From positions 1-64,000 of the forward strand of contig NZ_JASBRW010000024.1 in assembly GCF_030149235.1 (NCBI RefSeq): a stretch of 64,000 nucleotides of DNA, written 5' to 3'. The notes below the pieces were generated by a model that was given only the letters and a program-made list of their open reading frames with translations, searched no databases and was not told the origin of the DNA. Shown in pieces: positions 44,132-55,914 of the stretch (positions are counted from its first letter, which is position 1; each line of letters starts with the position of its first letter). This DNA is from Maricaulis sp. (GTDB lineage: Bacteria > Pseudomonadota > Alphaproteobacteria > Caulobacterales > Maricaulaceae). Both the position numbers and the translations under genes were made by a program.

Positions 44132-45088
44132 TCAGTCTTGCCGATTGTAGGTCAGCGCCAGGAAGACATCTTCCAGGTCCGGCTCCTCGGTCCGCAGATC
44201 ATCAATGCGGCCGCCCGAGGCCCGGAATTTCTCGATCATGTCCGCCACGGATTGCTGGCCATAGCGATAGGTGATGGCCAGGGCGCCATCTTCGCGGATT
44301 TCTGCCTCGTACTCGCTGAGCTCGCCGGGAACGGCATTGAGGGCTTCAACCGGCTCGATCACCAGCGTCTTCTTGTCCATGCGCTTGAGGAGCTGTTCCT
44401 TGGGCTCGCAGGCGACGACCTGACCCTGGTCGATGATGGCGATCTGGTCGCACAGCTCCTGGGCTTCTTCCAGATAGTGGGTGGTAAGGACAATCGTGGT
44501 GCCGCGAGCATGCAATTCACGCACATACTCCCAGAGCTGCCGGCGCAGTTCGATATCAACACCAGCTGTCGGCTCGTCCAGCACCAGAACGGGGGGCGCG
44601 TGGACCATGGCCTTGGCCACCAGAAGGCGGCGCTTCATACCGCCGGAAAGCTGGCGCACATAGGCGTCGCGCTTGTCCATCAGCCCGACCGCTTCGAGCA
44701 ATTCCTCGGTGCGGCGTTCGGCCTTCGGCACGCCGTAGAACCCGGCGATCAGTTCCAGGGTCTCATAGGGCGTGAAGAACACGTCCATATTGATTTCCTG
44801 GGGAACGATGCCGATCGCCGCGCGCGCGGCTCGACTGTCCTTGTCGATATCAATGCCCCAGGTCCGGACCGTGCCCGAGGTTTTCTTCACCAGGCCGGCA
44901 AAGACATTGATGAAGGTCGACTTGCCCGCACCATTGGGCCCCAGCAGCCCGAAAATCGAGCCACGCGGGATTTTCAGATCGATACCCCTGAGGGCCTCTT
45001 TCGGCGGCGCCTTGGCCGATCCGGCATAGGTCTTGCGCAGATCGATGGCTTCAAGGGCGAAATCAGGCAGTTTCAATGTGTCGGACAT
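44132..45088 (-). CDS. ABC transporter ATP-binding protein (ABC-2/DrrA type)
   Basis: The 318-aa ATPase has Walker A GPNGAGKS, signature LSGGMKRRL, Walker B PVLVLDEPTAGVD and switch His TTHYLEEAQ. After residue 230 a C-terminal regulatory domain ends EPDLEDVFLALT, as in DrrA/NatA-like exporters. No permease gene is near, so the partner must be elsewhere. Substrate unknown. Confidence 0.85.
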   Translation of the reverse strand: MSDTLKLPDFALEAIDLRKTYAGSAKAPPKEALRGIDLKIPRGSIFGLLGPNGAGKSTFINVFAGLVKKTSGTVRTWGIDIDKDSRAARAAIGIVPQEINMDVFFTPYETLELIAGFYGVPKAERRTEELLEAVGLMDKRDAYVRQLSGGMKRRLLVAKAMVHAPPVLVLDEPTAGVDIELRRQLWEYVRELHARGTTIVLTTHYLEEAQELCDQIAIIDQGQVVACEPKEQLLKRMDKKTLVIEPVEALNAVPGELSEYEAEIREDGALAITYRYGQQSVADMIEKFRASGGRIDDLRTEEPDLEDVFLALTYNRQD

Positions 45089-45166
45089 GTCGGCTCGCGA
45101 TTGACGGGCACGGGGTTGGCGCCATAGTTAGGGTCCTCTTTTCGTCCTGTCCATGAGGGCTTGTCC

Positions 45167-45364
45167 ATGGCTGAAGCTGCCAATTCCATTCCGCCGTCGG
45201 AAATCATCGTCACTTCAGAGCATCGTATCGCCTGTGATGGCGGCGGCGGCGCGCTCGGCCATCCCAAGGTTTTCCTGGAAATGGGCGAGGGCGATTTCGT
45301 GGAATGCCCCTATTGCGACCGCCGCTTTGTGCGTGCCGGTTCCAGTGAAGACCCGAACGCCTAA
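45167..45364 (+). CDS. zf-CHCC zinc-finger protein (NDUFS6-like)
   Basis: This 65-aa protein contains the motif CDGGGGALGHPKVFLEMGEGDFVECPYCDRRFV: Cys, His and a CxxC pair that bind zinc. It is the bacterial homologue of the mitochondrial complex I accessory subunit NDUFS6; the role in bacteria is unknown. ATG at 45167 was chosen over a TTG at 45161. The SLC13 gene begins 12 nt later. Confidence 0.85.
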   Translation: MAEAANSIPPSEIIVTSEHRIACDGGGGALGHPKVFLEMGEGDFVECPYCDRRFVRAGSSEDPNA

Positions 45365-45376
45365 GCCCCCGATATT

Positions 45377-46888
45377 GTGACAGGCACGCTCAGTCAGCGG
45401 ATCGGTTTGATCCTAGGTCTGGTGCTCGCGGTCGGACTACAGCTCCTGCCGCGCCCGGAAGGATTGTCCGCTGAAGCCTGGCTGCTGGCCTCGCTCGGCC
45501 TGATGATGGCGAGCTGGTGGGCCACCGAAGCGCTGCCGATCGCCGCCACGGCGCTGGTGCCCATCGCCCTCTTCCCGCTGCTGGGCATTACCTCGACCGG
45601 CGCTGCCACCGCACCCTATGCCAGCCCCATCGTCATGCTTTTGCTGGGCGGGTTCATCGTCGCCCTGGCGATCGAGAAATGGAATCTGCACGCCCGTATC
45701 GCGCTTAATGTGGTGAAGACATTCGGCTCGCGACCGGCCGCCCTGGTGGGTGGTTTCATGGTCGCCTCGGCCCTGCTCTCCATGTGGATCTCCAACACGG
45801 CGACAACGCTGATGATGATCCCGATCGCGCTCAAAGTGGCCGAGGAAGTGGACCGCGAAGGCGCGACCTCGGCCGGTTTCGCCACGGCGCTGGCCCTCGC
45901 GGTCGCCTATGCCGCCTCCATCGGCGGCATGGCCACGCCGGTCGGGACACCGACCAATCTTATCGGTATCGGTTACCTGGAAAACGAGTTCGGCCGCTCG
46001 ATCGATTTCGCCCAGTGGATGGCGATCGGCCTGCCGGTGGTGATTGTCATCATTCCCATCGCCTGGCTGATCATCACCAAATGGGTGTTCAAGCTGAAAT
46101 CGGGCAGTGAAAGCGCCGCGGCGCGCGAGCATCTGCAGGCGGAAATCAAGAAGCTCGGCCCGATGACGGCACCGGAATTCCGCGTTGCGCTGCTGTTCGG
46201 TACCGTTGCCATCTTGTGGGTGGGCCGGGTCCTGCCCGGAGAGCTGATTGGTCAGCCCGGCATGGACTGGGGCTGGAATCCGCTCCTGGCCTGGCTTTCG
46301 ACCCGGCTCGACCTGCCGATCACCCTCGCCCTCGGTAACACCCAGATCGCCGTCATGGGCGCACTTCTGGCCTTCCTCATCCCGGCCGGCGGCAAGGAAG
46401 GCCAGGGCCGGGCCCTGATGGACTGGCAGGGCGTGTCGCGCCTGCCCTGGAATGTCATCATCCTGTTCGGCGGCGGCCTCTCGCTCGCCGCGGCCCTGTC
46501 TTCAACGGGCCTCGCCAACTGGCTCGGCGGTCAGATGAGCTTCCTGGAGACCTGGCCGACGCCGCTCCTGGTCCTGGCCATGGTCGCCGTCGTTGTTTTT
46601 CTGACCGAGGTGACCTCCAACGTCGCCACCACCACGGCCTTCCTGCCGGTGCTCGGCGTCCTCGCAGTCAATGCCGGCGTGCCGCCGGAGCATCTCGTCG
46701 TCCCGGTCGCGATCGCCGCCTCGACCGCCTTCATGCTGCCGGTCGCCACGGCGCCGAACGCCATTGTCTACGCCTCCGGTGCCGTCACCCAGGGCCAGAT
46801 GATCAAGACCGGCTTCCGCATCAACCTGGCGGCCATTGCGGTGATCAGCGTCATCGGTGTGCTGCTGGCGCCGGTGTTCTTCGGTTAG
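45377..46888 (+). CDS. SLC13 (DASS) family anion:sodium symporter
   Basis: A 503-aa transporter of dicarboxylates, sulfate or similar anions. Multiple hydrophobic helices; both conserved Ser-Asn-Thr motifs are present, SNTATT (first half, SMWISNTATTLMM) and SNVATTTAF (second half), which hold Na+ and the substrate. The first half also has WWATEALPIAATALVPIALFPLLG. Start is GTG at 45377. Substrate not resolved. Confidence 0.88.
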   Translation: MTGTLSQRIGLILGLVLAVGLQLLPRPEGLSAEAWLLASLGLMMASWWATEALPIAATALVPIALFPLLGITSTGAATAPYASPIVMLLLGGFIVALAIEKWNLHARIALNVVKTFGSRPAALVGGFMVASALLSMWISNTATTLMMIPIALKVAEEVDREGATSAGFATALALAVAYAASIGGMATPVGTPTNLIGIGYLENEFGRSIDFAQWMAIGLPVVIVIIPIAWLIITKWVFKLKSGSESAAAREHLQAEIKKLGPMTAPEFRVALLFGTVAILWVGRVLPGELIGQPGMDWGWNPLLAWLSTRLDLPITLALGNTQIAVMGALLAFLIPAGGKEGQGRALMDWQGVSRLPWNVIILFGGGLSLAAALSSTGLANWLGGQMSFLETWPTPLLVLAMVAVVVFLTEVTSNVATTTAFLPVLGVLAVNAGVPPEHLVVPVAIAASTAFMLPVATAPNAIVYASGAVTQGQMIKTGFRINLAAIAVISVIGVLLAPVFFG

Positions 46889-46965
46889 GCCTTCAACACC
46901 TGCCCCATTAACCCCGCGCCGCAGCCGCGGTAGTGTCGCGACTCAATTCTGCGGGGAGCCTCCTT

Positions 46966-49752
46966 ATGGCCATCAATCGACCGGTCGACGAAAACTCTCA
47001 TGTCTATCTGATCGACGGGTCGGGCTATATTTTCCGGGCCTATCATGCCCTGCCGCCGCTGACCCGGTCGGACGGGACGCCGGTCGGGGCGGTGCAGGGC
47101 TTCTGCAACATGCTGTGGAAGCTGCTGGAGGACCTCAAGGGGGAGGACCAGCCGTCCCACCTGGCGGTGATTTTCGATCATTCCGGCAAGTCCTTCCGCA
47201 ATGATCTCTACCCGCAATACAAGGCCCATCGTCCGCCGGCGCCGGAAGATCTGGTGCCGCAATTTTCCATCATCCGCGATGCCACCCGGGCTTTCGGCAC
47301 GCCCTGTATCGAGATGGAGAATTACGAGGCCGACGACATCATCGCCACCTATGCCCGCATGGCCGAGGCCAAGGGTGCGGACGTCACCATTGTCTCCTCC
47401 GACAAGGATCTGATGCAGCTGGTCTCCGACCGCGTCTCCATGTTCGACGCGATGAAGAACAAGCGCATCCAGGCGCCCGAAGTGGTGGAGAAGTTCGGTG
47501 TCGGGCCGGACAAGGTGATCGACATCCAGTCGCTCGCCGGCGACAGTGTCGACAATGTGCCCGGTGTGCCCGGCATTGGTGTGAAGACGGCCGCCCTGTT
47601 GATCAATGAATACGGCGATCTCGACACGCTCCTGGCCCGGGCCGAGGAGATCAAGCAGAAAGGCCGGCGCGAGAAACTGCTCAACCATGCCGATGATGCC
47701 CGCATTTCGCGTGATCTGGTGACGCTGAAGGTCGACACGCCGGTCACCAATGACATGGCCGAATTCGGCCTCTCCGAGCCGGATCCGGAGACCCTGGTCG
47801 GCTTCCTCAAGGAGATGGAATTCCGCACTTTCACCCGCAAGGTCGAGGAGGCGCTGGGCGCCCCGGCGGCGGATGAAAGCGGCGATGCCACCGCCCCGAT
47901 CGACCGCTCCAAATATGAGTGCGTCACCGAGATGGCGGATCTGGAGCGCTGGATCGCGCGCGCCGGTGAAGTCGGCCATGTCGCGGTCGACACCGAAACC
48001 GATGCACTTTCGGCGACCGCCTCCGGCCTGGTCGGGATTTCCCTCGCCACCGCGCCGGGCGAGGCCTGTTATATCCCGCTCGCCCATATCGACCCGGAAG
48101 GCTCCGGCGACATGTTCGACACGGGTGCCGCGCCGGACCAGCTCGATATGGACAAGGCCCTCGCAGCACTCAAGCCGATGCTGGAAGATCCGGCCATTCT
48201 CAAGATCGGCCAGAATTTCAAATATGATCTCGGCGTGCTGTCACGCTATGGCATTGATGTCGCGCCCTATGACGACACCATGCTCTTGTCCTATGTCATC
48301 AATGCCGGGCTGGAAAAGCATGGCATGGACGCGCTGGCGGAGAAGCATCTCGGTCATCAATGCATCCCCTTCAAGGAGATCTGCGGCAGCGGCAAATCCC
48401 AGATCACCTTTGACAAGGTGCCGCTCGACAAGGCGACGCTCTATGCCGCCGAAGACGCGGATGTGACCCTACGCTTGTGGGAGATCCTCAAACCGGCCAT
48501 GGTCGGGCGCAAGAAGGCGACGGTTTACGAAACCCTGGAACGGCCGATGCCGGCGGTGCTGTCGGAAATGGAGCGCGCGGGCATCAAGGTCGACCCGGAC
48601 CAGCTGCACCGCCTCTCCTCCGACTTCGCCCAGAAAATGGCCGCCGCCGAAGCCGCCGCGCATGAGGCGGCAGGGCGTGAATTCAATGTGGCGTCACCGA
48701 AGCAAATTGGTGAAATCCTGTTTGGTGAAATGGACTTGCCCGGTGGCAAGAAAACCAAGACCGGGGCCTGGTCGACCGACGCCAAAGTGCTCGATGAGCT
48801 CGCCGGGGCGGGCCATGCCATGCCGGTCGCGCTCTTGGAATACCGCCAGTTTGCCAAGCTGAAATCGACATATGCGGACGCGCTGCTAGATCACATCAAT
48901 CGTCAGACGGGCCGCGTCCACACCTCCTTCTCGCTCGCCGCGACGACGACCGGTCGCCTGTCCTCCACCGAGCCCAACCTGCAAAACATCCCGATCCGCA
49001 CCGAGGAAGGCCGCAAGATCCGGGAGGTTTTCATCGCTGAACCGGGCAATGTCCTGGTCGCCGCCGACTATTCCCAGGTCGAGCTACGCCTGCTCGCGCA
49101 TATCGCCGGTGTCGATGCGCTGAAACAGGCCTTCCGCGACGGTGTCGATATTCACGCCATGACCGCCTCGGAGGTTTTCGATACCCCGATCGAGGGCATG
49201 GACCCAATGGTCCGCCGCAAGGCCAAGGCGATCAATTTCGGCGTCATCTACGGCATTTCCGCCTTCGGCCTGGCCAATCAGATCGACGTGTCCCGCGAAG
49301 AAGCCAAAGCCTTTATCGACGCCTATTTCGAGAAATTCCCGGGTATTCGCGCCTATATGGACGCGATGAAACAGCAGGTTGCCGACACCGGCTATGTCGA
49401 GACGATTTTCGGCCGCCGCGCCCATTTCCCCTCGATCAAGGACAAGAACCCGAACATGCGCATGTTCGCGGAACGCCAGGCCATCAACGCCCCGATCCAG
49501 GGCTCGGCTGCCGATGTGATCCGCCGTGCCATGATCCGCATGCCCGGCGCCATCACCAAGGCCAATCTCGACGCCCGCATGCTGCTGCAGGTGCATGACG
49601 AACTCGTCTTCGAAGTCCCCGAGGCCCAGGCGGATGACCTCATCGCCCTGACCCAGGATGTGATGATGAATGCCTGCCGCCCGGCGCTGGAGCTCAGCGT
49701 GCCGCTGGTGGTGGATGCGAAGGCGGGGGCGACCTGGGGTGAGGCGCACTAA
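46966..49752 (+). CDS. polA: DNA polymerase I
   Basis: PolA fills gaps and removes RNA primers. The 928-aa protein has the 5'-3' exonuclease domain (about 1-290, LIDGSGYIFRAYHALPP, PGIGVKTA helix-hairpin-helix). A 3'-5' exonuclease domain follows (about 330-510, VAVDTETDALSA; DEDD-like residues present), and then the polymerase core (about 560-928): DYSQVELR (motif A), RRKAKAINFGVIYG (motif B, O helix) and VHDELVFEV (motif C). Start ATG 46966 with CGGGGAG upstream; the track adds 11 residues. Its stop overlaps the next ATG by one base. Confidence 0.97.
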   Translation: MAINRPVDENSHVYLIDGSGYIFRAYHALPPLTRSDGTPVGAVQGFCNMLWKLLEDLKGEDQPSHLAVIFDHSGKSFRNDLYPQYKAHRPPAPEDLVPQFSIIRDATRAFGTPCIEMENYEADDIIATYARMAEAKGADVTIVSSDKDLMQLVSDRVSMFDAMKNKRIQAPEVVEKFGVGPDKVIDIQSLAGDSVDNVPGVPGIGVKTAALLINEYGDLDTLLARAEEIKQKGRREKLLNHADDARISRDLVTLKVDTPVTNDMAEFGLSEPDPETLVGFLKEMEFRTFTRKVEEALGAPAADESGDATAPIDRSKYECVTEMADLERWIARAGEVGHVAVDTETDALSATASGLVGISLATAPGEACYIPLAHIDPEGSGDMFDTGAAPDQLDMDKALAALKPMLEDPAILKIGQNFKYDLGVLSRYGIDVAPYDDTMLLSYVINAGLEKHGMDALAEKHLGHQCIPFKEICGSGKSQITFDKVPLDKATLYAAEDADVTLRLWEILKPAMVGRKKATVYETLERPMPAVLSEMERAGIKVDPDQLHRLSSDFAQKMAAAEAAAHEAAGREFNVASPKQIGEILFGEMDLPGGKKTKTGAWSTDAKVLDELAGAGHAMPVALLEYRQFAKLKSTYADALLDHINRQTGRVHTSFSLAATTTGRLSSTEPNLQNIPIRTEEGRKIREVFIAEPGNVLVAADYSQVELRLLAHIAGVDALKQAFRDGVDIHAMTASEVFDTPIEGMDPMVRRKAKAINFGVIYGISAFGLANQIDVSREEAKAFIDAYFEKFPGIRAYMDAMKQQVADTGYVETIFGRRAHFPSIKDKNPNMRMFAERQAINAPIQGSAADVIRRAMIRMPGAITKANLDARMLLQVHDELVFEVPEAQADDLIALTQDVMMNACRPALELSVPLVVDAKAGATWGEAH

Positions 49753-49934
49753 TGCTGAATGACCGCCTCGGCGACGGCCTGTTTTTGATTTGGGTGGGGG
49801 TGGTCGGAGGAGTACTTGGCGGTGCGGCTTTTGCCTTAGATCCATCAAGCCGCGCGGTTATCGTGCTGATTTTATCAGTCGGATTCCTGATCATCGGCCT
49901 ATTGATGCGATGGCTGCGCGGCGCACGCTCATGA
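49752..49934 (+). CDS. 60-residue two-helix membrane protein behind polA
   Basis: MLNDRLGDGLFLIWVGVVGGVLGGAAFALDPSSRAVIVLILSVGFLIIGLLMRWLRGARS has two hydrophobic helices separated by a short loop. Its ATG shares the A of the polA TAA (TAATG), so translation is coupled. Function unknown. Confidence 0.65.
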   Translation: MLNDRLGDGLFLIWVGVVGGVLGGAAFALDPSSRAVIVLILSVGFLIIGLLMRWLRGARS

Positions 49935-49962
49935 GGTTTCCCGGCGAGACGGGCGTGCGCTA

Positions 49963-50112
49963 TCGCAATAAGCCATTCGCCGGGCTCCACCGCGGGCGGG
50001 GGAGCTGGGCTTGAGCCCGCAGGGATCAAGGTCTGAGGGGGGCAAAGCGCCTGCCCTCACTTCCCCCCTGCGTCCCTTCGGGACACCTCCCCCGTCCACG
50101 GGGGAGGCCGGA
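49963..50112. repeat. REP-like hairpin element
   Basis: A gene-free GC-rich stretch with several stems: GCGGGC/GCCCGC, GTCCC-TTC-GGGAC, and CCTCCCCC/GGGGGAGG around GTCCAC. This arrangement resembles dispersed intergenic repeats seen in many alphaproteobacterial genomes. It may also stop the convergent transcripts of the polA-side and DUF1254 genes. Whether it is repeated elsewhere cannot be seen from one window. Confidence 0.45.
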
Positions 50113-50124
50113 GCTCGGTTCAGG

Positions 50125-50643
50125 CTAAATTGGCGAACAATCAAACCGGCGGCGGTCAGTATCAGTGGCTTCAAACGCCTCCGGATCGGCCCAGATACGG
50201 CGGTAGAGGATGAGGCCGGTATCGGTAGGCGCCTCGATCACGCCCTCGCCGGACGCCTGACCCCGCGCAGCGAGCGTATAGGTCACCACCCCACCCTCCA
50301 TATCGCGATCATTGACCACGGCGTAGTTATTGGTGCGATTGTCGAAAAAGCTCACCGAGGCATAGCCGCCATCACTGGGTGCCGGGGCGGTGACGGTCAT
50401 CGGGCCGTTGGAGACATCGAACAGGCAGCCGGAATAGAGGATGTCCGGGCTCGGCCGTACGACCGAGCGCGCGGTTTCGTCGATCGGAGGGGCGTGGCCC
50501 TCTTCATTGGCGACACCGCCGAGGACCTCGAACCGTTCCATCGCCTGGGTCATGATGAAACCGGGCAGGAAGCCGAGCATGAGCTGGAAGCCGAGGACCA
50601 GGCCGACCAGGCCGGCGGCAGCGGGGATGAGCCAGCGGGTCAT
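50125..50643 (-). CDS. DUF1254 domain membrane-anchored protein
   Basis: This 172-aa protein has an N-terminal hydrophobic helix (4-30) then the DUF1254 pattern: VVRPSPDILYSGCLFDVSNGPMTVTAPAPSDGGYASVSFFDNRTNNYAVVNDRD. In many bacteria DUF1254 and DUF1214 are parts of one 450-aa protein; here they are two separate ORFs overlapping by ATGA. Function unknown. Confidence 0.75.
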   Translation of the reverse strand: MTRWLIPAAAGLVGLVLGFQLMLGFLPGFIMTQAMERFEVLGGVANEEGHAPPIDETARSVVRPSPDILYSGCLFDVSNGPMTVTAPAPSDGGYASVSFFDNRTNNYAVVNDRDMEGGVVTYTLAARGQASGEGVIEAPTDTGLILYRRIWADPEAFEATDTDRRRFDCSPI

Positions 50644-51233
50644 GAGGCACCTCCGCAGGTCAGGCGCTCGACGGCGGGCAGCACCGCCACACCCGGATCG
50701 GCGACAATCGACTCGGACGGATTATACAGCCGCAGGGTCAGATTGAAGGCGCCGCCATTTTCCGGGCTGACCCAGAAGCCGTCGGCCTGTTGGCGCGAAA
50801 CGGTGACCGCAAAGTTCTGCTGCTCGCCGGCATCCTGGGCCGAGACGGAATGCGCTTCCAGCCCGTTGACCGGCAGGAAATCGTCCTCGGCATAGAGCGT
50901 CAGGCTCCACCAGCGCGCATCGGGCTGGGCGGTGAACACCACGCGGTAATCGCATGTTTCATCCAACGTCCGGCCGTCGCTATCGGTGTCGGCGCTGAAA
51001 TACACCGTCTCCTCGCGTGACATCGCCAAAAGGCCACGGCGGGCAATGATGGAGCGGACAATATCGGGCGCATCGGGCGATCCGATATGCACATTCGTCC
51101 GCCAGGGATCGACCTTGACCCCTCCGAACTCGGCCGGACCGAAAACGAGGAAGACCGCCAGACAGGACCCGATCACGAGGCCCGCAAGCGCGGTGAGGGC
51201 GCTGCGAATTATCATGGCGGCGAGGTTAGCCAT
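50640..51233 (-). CDS. DUF1214 domain membrane-anchored protein
   Basis: A 197-aa protein with an N-terminal anchor (about 7-32) and the DUF1214 core: VYFSADTDSDGRTLDETCDYRVVFTAQPDARWWSLTLYAEDDFLPVNGLEAHSVS, and GGAFNLTLRLYNPSESI. The start (51233 or 51215) has no clear Shine-Dalgarno. Overlaps the DUF1254 gene by 4 nt and likely works with it. Function unknown. Confidence 0.75.
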   Translation of the reverse strand: MANLAAMIIRSALTALAGLVIGSCLAVFLVFGPAEFGGVKVDPWRTNVHIGSPDAPDIVRSIIARRGLLAMSREETVYFSADTDSDGRTLDETCDYRVVFTAQPDARWWSLTLYAEDDFLPVNGLEAHSVSAQDAGEQQNFAVTVSRQQADGFWVSPENGGAFNLTLRLYNPSESIVADPGVAVLPAVERLTCGGAS

Positions 51234-51272
51234 GAAGCGCGGGCAAGGACAAGCGTGTCCGCGTTCAGGCGG

Positions 51273-53771
<2,499 letters not shown>

Positions 53772-54506
53772 TCAGATCCAGTAGCCTGCCGCATTGGCCC
53801 AGCTATGCATCAGAACCGGCAGCAGAAGACTACCCGTCGCCGCCCGGATATAGGTCCAGAACACGGCATAGATCAGCGGCAGGATTTCAAAGGCGATGAA
53901 GACCACGCCCCAGTCCGCATCCACGCGCAAGGCGTGGGTAACGTAGAACAGAGCAACCGAAATCAGGGCGCCGAAGCCGAAGGGGGCACCGAGAATGTGG
54001 ATCTGCGGCTTGAACGCCCGGTCCAGCATCAAAAGGAGCACGCCACGATAAACGAGCTCTTCGTCTAGGCTCGGCATGGTCATCTGGTAGGCCATGTCAA
54101 TGACCGGCTCGACCTTCACGCCCGGCCAGTACCAGTAGACGAAAGCCGCATTGGCAAGAATGAAGACCACCGTGACCACATAGCCCAGCCCGACGGCGGG
54201 GCCGTTTTGCTTCCAGGTGAAACCCCATTCAGCCCATTTTCCGCGGAAGATCAGGGCAGCCACAGCCAGCGTCGTGGCCACGGCAGCGATCTTGCCCTCC
54301 CAGTTATAGCGGCCGCCCAGAATATCTGGGTAGATATCCCCGGCGACGCCAAGAAAGAGCACCAGCTTGGTGACACCGAAGAAGGCCACCGCACCGATCA
54401 GCCAGCTCCATTGCACGCGCCCGCGCAACAGCACGGCCGCGGCAACACACAACACCAGCAAGACCACCGCCTCGGCGATGACCTGATTGTAAATTCCAAA
54501 ACTCAT
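53772..54506 (-). CDS. CPBP-family intramembrane metalloprotease
   Basis: The 244-aa protein has about seven to eight hydrophobic helices and the Rce1-like motifs LDEELVYRGVLLLML (EExxxR), FYVTHAL and VLMHSWANAAG. ATG at 54506 has CGGGGG upstream; the track adds ten residues. A second CPBP gene is at 55915. In bacteria, members act in peptide processing, but the substrate here is unknown. Confidence 0.8.
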   Translation of the reverse strand: MSFGIYNQVIAEAVVLLVLCVAAAVLLRGRVQWSWLIGAVAFFGVTKLVLFLGVAGDIYPDILGGRYNWEGKIAAVATTLAVAALIFRGKWAEWGFTWKQNGPAVGLGYVVTVVFILANAAFVYWYWPGVKVEPVIDMAYQMTMPSLDEELVYRGVLLLMLDRAFKPQIHILGAPFGFGALISVALFYVTHALRVDADWGVVFIAFEILPLIYAVFWTYIRAATGSLLLPVLMHSWANAAGYWI

Positions 54507-54545
54507 TATGTCCCCCGGTTGTCCCGTTTTAGGCACTATAGGCGC

Positions 54546-55169
54546 TTACCGCGTGAGAAGAACAAGGGAGATTGTGACCATCACCAGTCCCGTCACGATA
54601 TCAGCACCACGCCGAACCGATGGCTTTTCCAGCCAGTCTCGGGCCCGGTGCGCCCCGATGATGTAGAGCGCGGCCGCCGGCACAGCGAGGGCGATCATGA
54701 TCGCCACCATCAGCGCATAGGTGATCGGGGTGATCTGGTCGAGCGGCACAAAAGCCGGAACCAGGGTCAGGTAGAAGACGATCGGCTTGGGATTGGAGAG
54801 TGGCATGGCCACGCCCGCAACATAGGTCGCCGCCCAGCCGCGCTTGGACCCGGTGGGAAAGACCGGTTTGGGCCGCGCCCCCGTCCAGGCGCTCCAGAAA
54901 GCCTTGAAAGCCAGCCAGCCGAGATAGCTGGCCCCGATGATCTTGGCCGCGAGCCAGAACGGGCCGAGAGTTTCTGCCAATGCGGACAGGCCGGTCACCG
55001 CCAGGGTGAACCAGAAGATATCACCGGTGAGAATGCCCACGCCGTACATGCCGGCATGCCAGGGCCCGGTATCGAGCGTGCGCGCGATCATGGCGGCAAT
55101 GCCGGGGCCGGGCGTCAGGAAGAGAATGACCAGCGCGCCGGCAAAGAGAAGCAGGTTTTCAAGCGTCAT
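54546..55169 (-). CDS. LysE-family amino-acid exporter
   Basis: The 207-aa protein has about six helices with the LysE/RhtB pattern: LVILFLTPGPGIAAMIARTLDTG at the start, GASYLGWLAFKAFWSAW in the middle and MPLSNPKPIVFYLTLVPAF. Exports an amino acid or homoserine lactone-like compound. It starts 6 nt behind tetR, so the TetR gene and this one are a unit. Confidence 0.85.
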   Translation of the reverse strand: MTLENLLLFAGALVILFLTPGPGIAAMIARTLDTGPWHAGMYGVGILTGDIFWFTLAVTGLSALAETLGPFWLAAKIIGASYLGWLAFKAFWSAWTGARPKPVFPTGSKRGWAATYVAGVAMPLSNPKPIVFYLTLVPAFVPLDQITPITYALMVAIMIALAVPAAALYIIGAHRARDWLEKPSVRRGADIVTGLVMVTISLVLLTR

Positions 55170-55175
55170 GCCGCG

Positions 55176-55814
55176 TCAGTCCGCCTCGGTGACGAGATAG
55201 CCATAGGCGAAATCGGCGATTGCCCGGACGAAGTCCAGATCGCTTACTGTCATTTGCGATCCGACGCCATCTTCCGGGTAGAGGGCTCGCTCGGTCAGGG
55301 CCGTGTTGAAATGATAGGACAGCATTTCCGCCGCCTCCTGACGGGGCCGCTTGATCTCGTCGGAGAAGGCATCGATCAAAGTGCCGTAGCTGTCCTGGCT
55401 CGCAGCGAGAAGCGCGTCCCATTCCTCCCCCACCAGGTCAGGCCGCAGCCGGGCATAAAGATGGGCCTCGCGGGCGACACCGCGTTCGCTCGTGAGGAAG
55501 GTCCAGGATTGCTCCGTCAGCTGGCGCAGAACAGTTTTCAGCCCGCCCTCCGGCTCGACCACCACACCGCCAGCCGAGCCCATAAAGGCATCCAGCCGCT
55601 GTTTGTAGATTTCGAACAGGACCGGAATAAAAGCGTCCTTGTTTTCAAACCGCCGGTAGACCGTGCCGACAGCCAGACCGGCTTCGCGGGCGATATCCGC
55701 CACGGTGACCTCGGCAAAGGACCGCTCGCGCAATAGGCACTCCAGTGCTTTCAACAGCTTGTCGCGTGTAGCACGCGATCTTGATTGCAATGCCGGGCGG
55801 GCACCTTGACTCAC
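55176..55814 (-). CDS. TetR-family repressor
   Basis: This 212-aa protein has the N-terminal helix-turn-helix RDKLLKALECLLRERSFAEVTVADIAREAGLAVGTVYRRFENKDAF, with the TetR recognition helix (VGTVYRRFENKD). The C-terminal ligand domain is variable. A perfect palindromic operator lies 16 bp upstream of its start, so it is self-regulated and probably represses the divergent CPBP gene. Confidence 0.9.
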   Translation of the reverse strand: MSQGARPALQSRSRATRDKLLKALECLLRERSFAEVTVADIAREAGLAVGTVYRRFENKDAFIPVLFEIYKQRLDAFMGSAGGVVVEPEGGLKTVLRQLTEQSWTFLTSERGVAREAHLYARLRPDLVGEEWDALLAASQDSYGTLIDAFSDEIKRPRQEAAEMLSYHFNTALTERALYPEDGVGSQMTVSDLDFVRAIADFAYGYLVTEAD

Positions 55815-55829
55815 CGTTCTTCACTCCGC

Positions 55830-55859
55830 ATATGTGAATGCGAATACGCATTCACATAT
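55830..55859. promoter_or_regulatory. TetR-type operator between tetR and the CPBP gene
   Basis: Perfect 13-bp arms (ATATGTGAATGCG and its complement) around AATA. A TATAGT at 55857-55862, with TGTGAA 18 bp upstream, resembles a -10/-35 pair lying over the operator on the plus strand; the dyad symmetry gives a similar arrangement leftward. Binding would block both genes. Confidence 0.75.
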
Positions 55860-55914
55860 AGTGTCGCATGAACCGCTCAATGGCGGCAAGACCAACATCA
55901 CAGGAGATTGGCCA

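Noticed and set aside
54207-55736. 509-aa plus-strand ORF
   Set aside because: Antisense to LysE, TetR and CPBP genes, which have clear motifs.
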